From positions 310,001-374,000 of the forward strand of contig JAMXBD010001215.1 of NCBI GenBank assembly GCA_024138025.1: DNA of 64,000 nt, written 5' to 3'. Origin of the DNA: Combretum micranthum. Its lineage: Eukaryota > Streptophyta > Magnoliopsida > Myrtales > Combretaceae. The position numbers were made by a program, and so were the translations under genes. Below the pieces are notes generated by a model, which was not told the DNA's origin, made no database searches, and saw nothing but the letters and a program-made list of their open reading frames with translations. Of the stretch, positions 37,279 through 49,405 are shown piece by piece (position 1 is the first letter of the stretch; each line of letters begins with the position of its first letter).

Positions 37279-39327
37279 CACTTGCATTTTTTATTAGATT
37301 GAAATTAGTTTGTGATTTGCATGTGATGTTATGGAGTTTGAATTTCTGAAATTCGATTTTATACATATTAATTTTGAAATTAATTGAGTTTGCAAAAAAC
37401 TAAATCAACACAAATGTGGATTTGTAATTTTATTATAGCACCTTACATTAAGGGATTTAATAAATCTGTTGTAACTTGATTACAAAGAAATTTTAGGGTT
37501 TTTCTTAATACATGTTGCTATGAATAGCATGATATTTTTGAATAGATCGGATCTGTTTGAGCGTACGTCTGATACTAGTCAAGTATTGGATGTGAATTAC
37601 AGTGGATATAATCCACACAAAATTGATCTGCGATAGGGGCACACAAATTTTTGATGCACATGATTTTAATTTAAAAAAAAAAAATTCTTGAACACTCATG
37701 AATTGGGTGTTTTGAAATTGGCTCTGTTTGCACGTCAGGTAATATGGATCGGATGTCTGCTTGTGTAGTCATGTTTGGACATCCACACGCTTCTCTTTTG
37801 GTTTTGGCGCAGTTACGAACTGTACTTGTTGGATGTCTGAAAGAGCAGTGGACGTCTAATTTATTTTCGAGTTTTTGAACGACATTTTTTTTCCTTAAAT
37901 CAAGTTATATCTAGTAGGTTGTTTTTCCAAATATTATCCAATTTTGCAGATTGGAACTGCTTATCTCGGACGTCTATTAATTTAAATTTAAAAAATTGTG
38001 TATATACTTGGGGTTTTTTAACATAAATGATATGGTTCAATTGTTGAACAAATCTGGGTTGTTTAAACAAGTTGTTCAATTGTTGAACAATTTTTTAGTT
38101 TTAAGAAAGAATTTCATGGAAGTTTCAAAAACAATTTTAAAGGGTTTTGAAAAAGGAATTTCAATTTTTCAAAAGGATTTTCATGCCCCATATTTTCTAT
38201 TTCATCTAGGAATTTTTAAGAAAGAATTTCGTAGACCGCTGCAAGGGGATGCTGTTCCCTTGACCCCTGCAAAGTGCATGTCTTAACTCCATAAGCACTA
38301 ATTAATGATACTTAACATAAAACGCGCTTTTGAAGTGTTTATAAGTTTTATGTATGTTTATTATGTGTGCTTATTTTACATGTATGGTGCATAGAATGGC
38401 CTTAAGACTCATGTGATTGGCAGGCTTTATTCCTTTGTTTTTATGGGTTGTAATTTCATAAATACAACATGCATGTCTTCTTGTTTTATTGTAATTTATT
38501 TTCTACAATTAGTTGTAGGACTTTTTTTTTCTTTTATTATTATAATGAAGACATAGAGATGTTATGAAGACCCTTCTTGATCCATGATGATGGAGAACCA
38601 AGGATCATAAAAAAGATACAAGAATATTTACAACTCAAGACCATAAAGATGGTTTTCACGTTAGGATTGGACCATTGATTTTCATATTGACTTACGAAAA
38701 TCAATATAGTATAAGGGGCCATGCTATGACACTTTTTCTTTATTCTGTGAGCTTGATATATCATGGGATGATCTATGTATATGTATGTGATACCATATTT
38801 GCCACCATATATGCTTGTATATCCATTATACATGATGATAAAATAGAAAATCAATAATTAAAATCCCTCAATAAATTTTAAGTTAAATGCTACCCATGAT
38901 TAAGCACCTGTTAAGACTTTGATCACCATAATGTAGGTTCTGCTAAAGTAGGGTGCATTAGGTTATCTTAGTAAGGCAGGATGGGTAATGGTGCTACTCA
39001 TGTGTTTAATATGGTTTGACTTAATTAGGCTATCAAAACGGTTTTGGGCTTAAGACATTAGATAGAATTTAAACATGCCGGGACATGTGATGTCAAAAAT
39101 CCCATAAAGGATCTAAGAGTTACATGTGATGTAATTAGTAAAGAGTGACCTACCTAAATAACTTAACTATAAGCGTCATGCCAAAGTTGACTTAGAGTTA
39201 GGTGAAATATGGATCTTATCCCATTAGAATGTAATAATTAAATGCAACAACATTAATAATGAGGGTTATTGATTTAGTGGGAGTTTTTATTTATTAAAGT
39301 AAACTTTGCATAAGTAATTGTAGATCA
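37279..39327 (+). other. Leader region of copia C1
   Basis: About 2 kb between primer-binding site and gag. It is AT-rich, with short frames at 37996-38286 and 38540-38857 that match nothing I know. No clear nested element seen, though the length is generous for a copia leader. Confidence 0.5.
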
Positions 39328-40183
39328 ATGGCTACATACAACACCTCAAATTTATCATTACGATTTGTCCTTGAGAAGGACAACTGATTGGAACCAATTA
39401 TCTCGATTGGTTTAGAAACTTGAGAATTGTTCTCAAGCGAGAAAAAGTGCAATATGCCCTAAATAAGCCTATTCCTTAAGAGCCTCCAGGCAATGCTCCA
39501 AGAGCTTAAAAGGATGCTTATAAGAAACATTCTGATGATTCTCTTGATGTGGGATGATTAATGCTTCCTACCATGAGTTTGGAACTTTTGGAAAACATGG
39601 AGGCTTATGAGATGATTGTCCATCTCAAGGAAATGTTCTAACAGCAGGCTAGACAGGAAAGGTATGAGACTACCTAAGCCCTACACTCTTGCAAGTTAGT
39701 TGAAGGACGATCATTGAGTGCCTATGTCCTAAAGATGAAGGGTTATATTGATCATCTTAAAAGGCTTCGATTTCCTATAAGCCAAGAGTTATCTACTAAT
39801 TTGATCCTAAATTCATTGCTAGATAGTTATAACCAGTTTGTCTTGAAGTATATTATGAATAACATGGACAATCAATTTCTAAACTACATTTGATGCTTAA
39901 AACTGATGAGGCAAATATCAAAAAGAAGAAGCCCAGCAATGTTTTGATAGTTCAGAAAGGGAATGCAATGAAGAAGAAAGGTAAGGGAAGTGCTATGGCT
40001 ATGAAAAGTTCAAAGCTTAAGCCCAAACCTAAACCAAAGGCAATGCCTCCTAAGGAAGGAGTTTGTTTCCAATATAGTGAGTTAAGTCACTGGAAGAGGA
40101 ATTGCAAACTCTACTTGGAAGATATGAAGAAAAGAAAGAATAGTCAAACTACTGCTTCAGATATCTATGTTATAGAGATTTAA
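39328..40183 (+). pseudogene. gag: Copia C1 gag, decayed
   Basis: Starts at ATG 39330 (MATYNTSNLSLRFVLEKDN, then a stop). The body contains NMEAYEMIVHLKEMF, ERYETT and a stretch around CKLVEGRSLSAYVLKMKGY at 39690-39740, typical of plant copia capsid. A basic region follows and then a zinc knuckle at about 40065-40110 in which the second Cys is replaced (CFQYSELSHWKRNC), ending in DIYVIEI at 40183. At least seven in-frame stops and one frameshift near 39885. It would form the particle that packages the element RNA. Confidence 0.85.
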
Positions 40184-41543
40184 AGAAAGGCAAAGTTAAG
40201 CTACGAATTGGAAATGGAGCAAAAGTTGCTGCCCTAACTGTAGGAACTTATGAATTGATTTTGCCCAACGGGCTTTTGTTAGTGTTGAACAATTGCTCTT
40301 ATGTTTTTGCTTTTAGTAGGTTTTTGTTTCATGTTTAGACAATGAAGGTTTCACATTTATTATTAAGAATAATAAATGTTCCATTTATAATAAAGACATG
40401 TATTATGCAATGTTGATTTACATGATGGTCTTTATGTTCTAAATCTGAAACCAGATAATGGATCAATCTATAACATAAATACTAAGAGACTTAAATCCAA
40501 TGATTTAAATATGACCTACCTATGGCATTTTCATATTGGTCATATAAAGGAGAAACACATATCAAAACTCCATAAAGATGGAGTTTTAGATTCATTTGAT
40601 TTTAAATCATTTGAAAAATGCAAGTCTTATTTATTAGGCAAGATGACCAAAGATCCTTTTACTAAGGATAGTGAAAGGGCAATTGATTTATTGGGTCTAA
40701 TACATACCGATGTATGTGGTCTATTAATCGTTGTTGCTAGAGAAGGTTATCAATACTTCATCAGATTTACTGATGATTTCAATGGATATGAATGTGTCTT
40801 TCTGATAAGACATAAATCTAAATCATTTGAAATGTTCAAAGTTTTTCATAATGAAGTACAAAACAACCAAAGTATTTCGATCGGATCGGGGTGGTGACTA
40901 TATAAGCTAAGAATTTAAGGATCATCTTACAAATTGTGGAATAATTTCACAATTAACTCCACTCGAAACTGTCATGCCCCAAAGGGTATCTTAAACGTGA
41001 CAGTCCACCACACTCGATATCTAAACTCAAGTATGACAACCTTAGTCATGCTATGAGTTTAAACACCGGGTATAAGGCTCACATTCAATATATAGGGAAC
41101 CATACTTTGAATCGAAATAGCTTAAGGAGGCATTCATAGCAATATGAATGTAAATCATAACAGTTTTAACTAGATAAATCGATTACATGATCTAAGGGGC
41201 ATACCCTCATCAAAATATTAAGAGTTCTTAGGATCTCAAAAGTCTCTTACGTCAACATATATATATGTATATGTATAATATTAAGGGATTCAACTAGAAG
41301 CATATGCCTAACATCTAGGTCCTGACTTCTTCAAAAAGCTCCTTAAATTTCCAAAAGTTGTACCTGAGGAAAGTGGCCTCTCGGGGATAGCCACAAATAT
41401 TCATACTATAGCAGGAAACTATAGGGGTATAAGCTTACAAGCTTAGTGAGTTTCACTTCCAAAATTAAATACTCAACAAGCAATATATATCAGGCAAGTT
41501 ATATTAACAACCATATGAAATGCACAAGCACGTGACATACAAT

Positions 41544-41594
41544 ACATAAAACTTTCCGGGAATCTTATGTTGAATGGATTTATGCCCTCCATTC
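41544..41594 (-). other. Conserved double hairpin (L6)
   Basis: On the minus strand GAATGGA pairs with TCCATTC (41594-41588 and 41578-41572) around GGGCATAAA. ACATAA pairs with TTATGT (41570-41565 and 41549-41544), a shorter second stem. Confidence 0.6.
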
Positions 41595-42107
41595 GAGGTT
41601 AGGTGCTTCAGGCCCATACGATCATAGATTTCAATTTTTCTCATTTAGATTGTGGTTGATACATGTGCCTACCCACACATAATTTTGTAGTTGATACAAG
41701 TGCCTACACCACTAGCATTTCAATTCCGCCATTGCACTAACATTCGAGTTTACAGGCCCCTTGTTGCCCAGCTATTATGCCTTCTTCCTACAAAGGTATA
41801 ATAACCTATGCAATGTGACTCACATATGGTATGCATGGTCAATTTGATTATAAGATCATGACATATTAATTAACAATTTATGGGCAATCAAAAATATTGT
41901 AGACACTTCAATTTTATACTGAATTATACAAATATTTACAACAAGCTCATTTCGATATTCTTATCATCGATTCACCCAAGTAGAATTCACATACACACAA
42001 TCAAATTTTATCTTGCCCTAATTCTAATGCCACTAACATTACAAGTACAATCATAAGCTTATAATTTAAAGATAGTAAACTCACTTTGCCATGGCGCGAA
42101 AATCCAC

Positions 42108-42153
42108 TTAATCGTAATAGTCCTTAGGAAGGTCTAATCCATCTCCCAAGTCT
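42108..42153 (-). other. Candidate LTR exon with conserved 14-codon tail (L6)
   Basis: Minus strand: acceptor-like TTTCTTTTGGTTAG, one base, then 14 codons, DLGDGLDLPKDYYD, and TAA. One base shorter at the junction than the other copies. GTGAGT follows at 42084-42079. Confidence 0.5.
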
Positions 42154-44156
42154 CTAACCAAAAGAAATAACTTTAATGAGTATTTCTATGAAGTTTAAAT
42201 GAACTTATGAATTCTATTCTAACAAATTCGTTAAAGTTTGTCTAAGAGGAATAACTTGATCATTTTAACTCGGAGTTTTGCATATTATATAACGATTTCT
42301 ACCTATTTGACGAGAGCTATCTATTTCTAGAGTTATTTCCAACAAACAAGGTCGTTTGGTCCATGAACAGTAGGGTACAGAATACTATACGAATTTCCCA
42401 TCCCACAATTCAACTCCTAATTTCAAACCAAGCATCAATCCAAAGCTTTGATAGATACTTAGCTATCATGATATCTTGTAAGACTCTATTATATACATAT
42501 ATAACTCAATATCATGCATGATTCATGGGTGTTGGTAATTCTAATTCCTTATGTACTTAGATAATGCCTAATAGTATGCATAAGATACTATTTTTCTAAC
42601 TTTGTTTCTACCAAGTGCATTATATGTATATGCATTGCCTACAAGTTATTATCATGAATGTCATGAGATGAGCTATCTATATGTATATTCTCAATGATAT
42701 TGATATTAAAAAATCCTTTTAGAAAACTTTTGCTTTGCAAAACTTTTGGAAATTACTAAACTTAAGAAAACTAGTTCTATTTCTTGCAATATTACACTTA
42801 CTTTCATCAAATTCCAACCTTGATGACTTATATACCCCACATCTTCATTATTTTACTAAAAATCTTTATTTTGGGGTTAGAATATAGATGTTTAAATAGG
42901 TGGTCTACCTAATTTTTAAGGAGTGAAAACATTATTTAATCTATTCTTTGAAAACTTTCCTTGTTTTAGGATTATACTTTAATAAGTTTCACTTATCCTT
43001 GTCACAATTAGGTCTTTATTACATGTATTCCCTATGACTTCTAATTTTCCACAAAAATCATCATTTTGGCATTTGGAAATAGTGTTCTTTTTCAAATCCG
43101 AATTTTGAAATTTTCATTTGAGATTGCTTCTTTTGTAAAACTCATTTAATTTTTCAAAAACTATTTCCTAATCAAACCTACTTCTTAAGGCTTCCATTTT
43201 TTTAATAAAAATCTTGTTTTAGGGTTGAAAAATAGGTGTTTACACTTCAAGCTTTCCTTATTACAAATTTAAAGCTTGTTATTGGGAATGAACATAACTT
43301 TTGTAAAGTTTTCCTTATTTTGAAAATATTAGTCAGTAGATCTAAGCTTTACTCATCAAGATCACTCATTTATGACATCTATTCCCTAAGCCTTTCATTT
43401 TTAATGTAAAATACACGTTTTGAAGTTGAAAAATATCTTTTCTAAATAGGGTTCCTTTTTTATCCGAATTTTCAAAAATCATTTTTGTTGAAACTAAAGT
43501 AGATCTTAAGCTTTCTAACATTTTCCTACTATCATCATGCTATTACAGGTTATTTATGTGCATAAAACAAAAGCCTAATACATTTATGAACTCAAAACAA
43601 CTAAATCTAATTTATTATACTACTCATAAATGCATGAATACTATAATCATTATGTGGATATGATTAAATGATGAATATATGCACAAAATATTAATAATAA
43701 AAGCATAACTTAGTAAATAAACAAAGTAATAGCAAAATAACTTAAACAAAAAGATCTATAACATTGTAATGGCAATGATCTCATGTTTAAGTATTTCCAC
43801 ATCCCTAGCTTAAATCTCATGGGGATTTTTGAGTGAAATCACACATGAATGATTTTGTCATTACATGTTTTTAAGAGGATAAAGTGTAGATCTATTACCT
43901 ATTTAGTGTTTGGAACAAGACATTTGAAGAAAATATGGAGTGTGTGTGTATGGGGGGAGGTTATGGTTTGCAAGAAAGGAGAGGAGGAGAGAAAGAAAAA
44001 TTTTGCAAGAGTTTGTTTAGATAAAAAGTGGGAAAGTGAAATGAAGTTGGTATAAAGGGGTATATATAAAAAGGAGATTAGGGTTTGTGTAATAAAAGAA
44101 AATAAATAAAACAATTTGGGAGAAAGGAAAGAGGGAGGTGGTGGCATAGGTTCCAT

Positions 44157-44181
44157 AGAGAGAGAGAGAGAGAGAGAGAGA
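44157..44181. repeat. (AG)n microsatellite
   Basis: 25 bases of alternating AG inside L6, near the promoter side of that LTR. Confidence 0.95.
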
Positions 44182-46678
44182 AGTGTGTTGTGTTGTATAA
44201 GTTTCAAAATTAAATAAGTAATTTAAGTAGTAAAGTTATATTAAAAAAGTAAATTGTAAGAAATAGAATGTAAGGATGTAAGAAATAGGTTGTAAGGATG
44301 TAGGAAGTAAAGTATGGGTCGTTGTACTTGATGAATAGTAGACTAGACAATTAAAGTACCGGTAGTAATAAAAATACGATAAAAATGTTATAAATGTAAC
44401 TTTTATAACTCGAAAAATTATATAATTGATATATTCATAAATCTTATGAAATTACGAGTCTAATGGTACTAATATTATATATTTAATATTTCGAGCCTTG
44501 GGACACGCTTTTCAAAGTTTGTATCTGATTGGGTCTAAAATAGGTTGAAAATTGGCTAATATGATCTTTTTAAACATTCTAATATTATTATGAACCAAAC
44601 TATACTCTTTACTCGTATTTCAACTTCTTGGTTTTGGAACACGAGATTGTCGGATCTAAACTGCTAGGGTTTCCTAGGACTTTGTTGACTTAAGGTTTTC
44701 GGTTGGCTTTTCGGTTTAGGGTTTGAACTTGATATCACCCTAAAAAATTAGGGGTTAAAAGAAACACGACAATGGAATGGTGTATCTGAAAGGAGGAATA
44801 GAACCTTATTAGATATGGTTTGATCTATGATGAGTTAAACAAATCTTCCACCATGCTTTTAGGGCTATGCCCTAGAGATAGTTGCATTCATGTTAAATCA
44901 TGTTTCTTTTAAGGCGGTTGAAAAGACACCATATGAGATGTGGATTAAATTAAGACCTAAGTCAGATAAATGCCTTTTTGTGAGGTATCCAAAAGAAACC
45001 AAAGGATATTACTTTTATAATCCTTATGAGAATAAAGTGTTTGTTTCTTGGAATGGCATCTTCTTACAAAAAGAGTTTATCTTTGAAAGAACCAGTGGGA
45101 GTAAAGTACATCTCGGAGTAGTCTGAGGTCCACAAAATAGTTCGCACCGCCAATGGAAAGTCAACAAGATATGTAGTTAGTTGTTGACCTTCTATAGGTA
45201 ACACAAGGCCCATATAGGTCTGATAGAGTGCGAAATCAACCCTAGAGATATAGATTTCTCATTAAAGATAGTCGTGATGTGCAGCTTATAGAAAAAAATG
45301 AGCTCACTACCTATCAAGAGGCCATGCTGGGTCAAGATTTCGAGAAATGGCCACAAGCCATGAAATCTGAAATGCAATCCATGTATGAAAATCAAGTATG
45401 GACTTTGATCGATCCACCTAAAGGTGTAAAGACCATTGGGGCAAATGGGTTTTCAAGAAGAAAACTGACATGGATGGCAAAGTGCATACCTATAAAGCAT
45501 GACTAGTTGCAAAAAGGTTTTAAACAAACTCATGGTATAGACTATAATGAAATTTTTTATTTGTAGTCATGCTTAAGTCTATTAGAATTCTTCTTGCTAT
45601 AGCCGCTTATTATGACTATGAGATATGGAAAGTGGATGTCAAAACAACCTTTTTGAATGAAAACCTCATCGAGGATGTGTACATGACACAACTTAAGGGT
45701 TTTGACAATCTAGGGAATTCACATAAGGTTTGCAAGCTTCAAAGATCCATTTATGGATTGAAGTAAGCATCTCGAAATTGGAATCTTCATTTTGATGAAG
45801 CGATCAAACAATTTGATTTCGTCAAAAATGAAGATGAACCTAGAAAATTAGTGGGAGTGTAGTAGTCTTTCTAATGCTATATGTAGATGACATATTACTC
45901 ATTGGGAACAACATTCCTACCTTGCAAAATGTCAAGTCTTGGATAGGAAAAATGTTTTTCAATTAAAGACTTAGGTGAAACTGCCTATATCGTAGGAATT
46001 AAGACCTATAAGAATAGATCTAGAAAGCTCATTGGCCTAAGTCAAAGTGCGTATATAGATAAAGTACTGAATATTCAGTATACAAGATTTCAAAAGGGGA
46101 TTCTTGTCCATGTCACATGGTATAAATCTGAGCAAGACTCAATGTCCAATGTCAAATGATGAGTGAGATCACATGAGTAAGATTCCTTGTGCTTCGACTA
46201 TTGGATCAATCATATATGCCATGTTGTACACTCAACCAAATGTGTCGTATGCATTAAGCATAACCAGTAGATACCAATCAGATCCCAATGAACCTCATTG
46301 GACAACAGTCAAGAATATTCTTAAGTACTTAAGAAAAAGTAAAGATGCATTCTTGATATATGGAGGATTGGAAGACGAGCTAGTTGTAAATAATTATATG
46401 GATGCTAGTTTCCAATATGACAAGGATGATTTTAGATCACAATCTATATATCTTTCCTTTCAATGGAGGTATAGTAAGCTTGAAAAGTTCAATACAGAAC
46501 ACTGTAGTAGATTCTATAAGAAAAGTTGAGTGAATAATAGCATCAGATGCTATAAAGATATGCAAAGTTTCAACTGATGACAATATTATTGATCCACTTA
46601 CCAAGCCTCTTGCGTAGGCATAGTATCATCATCATACCAGGTCAATGGGTATTAGATACCTATATGATTTGGTCTAGT

Positions 46679-46691
46679 GCAAGTGGGAGAT
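46679..46691 (+). other. Polypurine tract of copia C1
   Basis: GCAAGTGGGAGAT directly before the 3' LTR start at 46692, the plus-strand primer. Confidence 0.8.
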
Positions 46692-47342
46692 TGTTAGTGA
46701 TTGTGCCCTAGGCCAATTACTGGATATTGTCATACAAAGACATTTCTATTACATTGTTTGCATGTTTACTTTATAGTAGGATCCACGAATAATTTAATTA
46801 TTCTAAATGTCCCTAGATGCTCATTATTGTGGGAATAATAATGAATTTAATCTAGTATGAGGTTTGACTGATAATTATGGGATGTTTATTTGTATGGAGA
46901 TTGTTAACCCCGGAAATTTTCCACCCAAGTATATGACTCTAAAGTAGAATATTTAAACTAGTTAATAGACTTAGATCCTAATAAAAGCCTAAGAATAGAT
47001 CAGTGCATGGAAGTTGGCTAGTTAAGGATTTAGAGATCGAATAAAGAACTTCTTTAACCCTATTTGATACCAAAAATGAGATTTCGTATCTTGAATGGAT
47101 AATTCAAGATATGATTAAAAGAAAATCTAAATCTCAAACCCGAAACTTGTTTTACAAATAGATTTAAATAGGAAAATATAAATATAGAGATTAAATGATT
47201 GCTTTTGGAACTCAACCATGACTTGAGACTAGTACAGTGAGTAGTAATGAACCTATATTTGGATTTAAACTTTAAATTCAAGATTTATAGATAGTATTAA
47301 TAGTTACTAATTAGAATTCATGATAGGTATTGACAACTAAAG

Positions 47343-47367
47343 ATATATATATATATATATATATATA
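47343..47367. repeat. (AT)n microsatellite
   Basis: Alternating AT tract inside L8. Confidence 0.9.
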
Positions 47368-48539
47368 GTTCCTCTATATCAAATGCGTTATTAAGTAACT
47401 AATTAACTATGCTTATAGATAAGAAACAATAACCTAAAGATAAACCGTTAGGATTATAAATACATAATGAAAACATAAACTGATGAATAACTCAAGATCT
47501 GAACTTCAGATAAATAATTGAATCACGCTATTGTTCAAATCATGGTTTTCTTAAGCTATTGGAGCCTAAAACAAAAATTGACCTAATGAGCTTAAGAAAC
47601 CTTAATCACGAGAGATAAAATTCTAAAAATAATTAATCACGTATATATAAAACTTAAAATTGTATTATTTGATAATCTAAGTATTTTGTATAACCCTATA
47701 AATATATATTTGTACAAAAACTCTCAAATATTAGCTAATTTGTACCCGTATAACTTGCTAAATTATCTTAATACTAAGTTAAATAATTAAATATATATAG
47801 TTTTTCGTAGAGAGCTTGGCTTGGAGTGCATGAAGAAGAAGGAGTCGAAAATTTGATCAATCATGTACTCATTTGTTAACAAAAGCAACCTAAAGACCAA
47901 TCAAAGGATGCCAACTCAACCATTCATTAATTACCATGAAAACAACAGATCAAATGTAGCCAAATGAGGAGGGAAAATCGAAGGAAATTCGGAGGAAAGC
48001 ACAGCTGCAAGTTTCTCTCTTCTTCCTTCTATATATATATTGAATACTCATAATGAACAAACAAACACCCACAACTCTCTCTCGAAAATTCTAGATCAAA
48101 ACTACTCCTAAGCAGCAGTCAAAACAAACTTAAAACAGAAATCAAACCGATCAAATCATTCAAGTCCGGATCAAAAGAAAAACAATACGAAAAATACTTA
48201 GAAACTAGTTTAAAGGTAAGTTGATGAAGTTCGAATGGTTTTCTTTTAAATTTAAGGATTAGAATTGACTTCTGATAATCATAGGAACATAATCAACACA
48301 AATACAAGCTTCGAATTCCATCGGATCGGCTCAACCAAGGTAAAAATCCGAAACCCTACTTATACTTTAGTAAGATCGAAATCTAAGATTATATGTATGT
48401 AGAAGTGTTAAGAGTTGTTGTATTTCTATATATAAGATATAGAAGCACTTAGAAATGATTTAAGAATGTTTTTAACGTGGAAAATTTAAGAAATATGAAT
48501 TGGATCATCGAGGAAGATGACGAACAGTGCTAACACTGT

Positions 48540-48830
48540 CTATAAGCCGGTAGTGTAAACGTTCAATGCCGACGGCTTACAAGGATAGGCCGGTGGTGTA
48601 TAGATGGCTTACACTGAACAGAAGCTACGTAAAATTTATTTTCATGTAAAAAAATGAACGAAGGCCGGCTATCTGGGATTCTACGTTGGCGGTGTAGATA
48701 TCGACGTACGTTGAAAGCCGACAGCTTTCAAGCCGGTGAAATCGATATGAAATATTAGTTAAAACAAAATCAACACCGGCACTTGGGTTTCAAAGCTGGC
48801 GGATTTGAGGCTTTGAAACCAGCGTACACT
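48540..48830. repeat. GC-rich hairpin cluster in L8
   Basis: Several GCCGG-containing inverted repeats in AT-rich DNA. The clearest is GGTTTCAAAG (48786-48795) with CTTTGAAACC (48811-48820), ten perfect pairs. Same style as the array at 19060-19830. Confidence 0.6.
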
Positions 48831-48913
48831 TATATCTCTTCTACGAAAGTTTGTTTTGATATGAACAGAATTTATATATACATATATATATGCAATAAAC
48901 CTACTGAATATAT

Positions 48914-48936
48914 TATATATATATATATATATATAT
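48914..48936. repeat. (AT)n microsatellite
   Basis: Alternating AT tract inside L8, between the hairpin cluster and the tail exon. Confidence 0.9.
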
Positions 48937-49358
48937 GATAATACAGAATTCAATAAGTAGATAAGTAAATACAAATATTTAGAATATTTTGATTAACATT
49001 TGATAATTCTTAAAACCCTAGAATTAGAGAAAAATATTAAGTGTTAATAAAAGTTATAAATAGTCAAATATTTGCTCTAAATGGATAAAATAGGTAAGAA
49101 TGGAAATTGAAAATAAGCTAAATTTATGAGTAATGTGACTTCTAAAAATAACAAAATAATTATATGAGATAAATTAGGAGAAACACAGCGACACTAAGTA
49201 ATAATGATTTCTTATTTGAGTTCGATAAAGAATAACATAAAATTAGTATTAGTCACTACCAAAGCCTGATAAATATCAAGTTTAGGACACTAGCCACATA
49301 TAGGAATTTAGCTATATAATTTATATTTTATTGATGAATACTTTATTCATCTTAATAG

Positions 49359-49405
49359 TTGACTTTGATAACCTAGAAGATCTTCCAGCTGATTATTACG
49401 ATTGA
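49359..49405 (+). other. Candidate LTR exon with conserved 14-codon tail (L8)
   Basis: Acceptor-like CTTAATAG ends at 49358. Two bases (TT), then 14 codons, DFDNLEDLPADYYD, and TGA. GCAG|GTGAGT at 49420 gives a 61-nt exon. This is the most divergent LTR, yet frame and tail are kept. Confidence 0.55.

Larger units (their letters stand above)
40970..44760 (-). mobile_element. Long gypsy solo LTR L6 in the copia integrase
   Basis: Perfect target duplication GAAAC (40965-40969 and 44761-44765). In minus orientation it starts TTTTAACCCC (TG mutated to TT) and ends GGCATGACA at 40970. Landmarks on the minus strand: leader donor AATAG|GTAATAG (exon end 43899), 90-bp box (42241-42327), tail exon (42153-42108), GTGAGT (42084-42079), double hairpin (41594-41544), third exon (41405-41364). 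An (AG)n microsatellite lies upstream of the leader. The copia frame reads through correctly when L6 and one duplication are ignored. Confidence 0.9.
40430..46660 (+). pseudogene. pol: Copia C1 pol, decayed and interrupted by LTR L6
   Basis: Integrase comes first, as in all copia elements: zinc-binding segment around WHFHIGHIKEKHISKL (40522), then core IHTDVCG (40703) and FIRFTDDFNGY (40761). L6 interrupts it at 40970-44760; the frame resumes at 44766 with the conserved QWNGVSERRNRTLLDM motif. The RT spans about 45279-45990: KVDVKTTFLNENL (45627), SIYGLK (45748) and catalytic YVDD (45880-45891). RNase H-like sequence at 46173-46600 ends DPLTKPLA. The protease region before 40430 is poorly preserved. 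Stops and frameshifts run throughout. Confidence 0.9.

Noticed and set aside
43899..44207. 102-codon minus-strand ORF
   Set aside because: Translation of the CT-rich leader and (AG)n microsatellite of L6.
48540..48830. GC-rich hairpins as tRNA or microRNA genes
   Set aside because: No cloverleaf, no A/B boxes, and the stems are short. They were kept only as an unexplained hairpin class.
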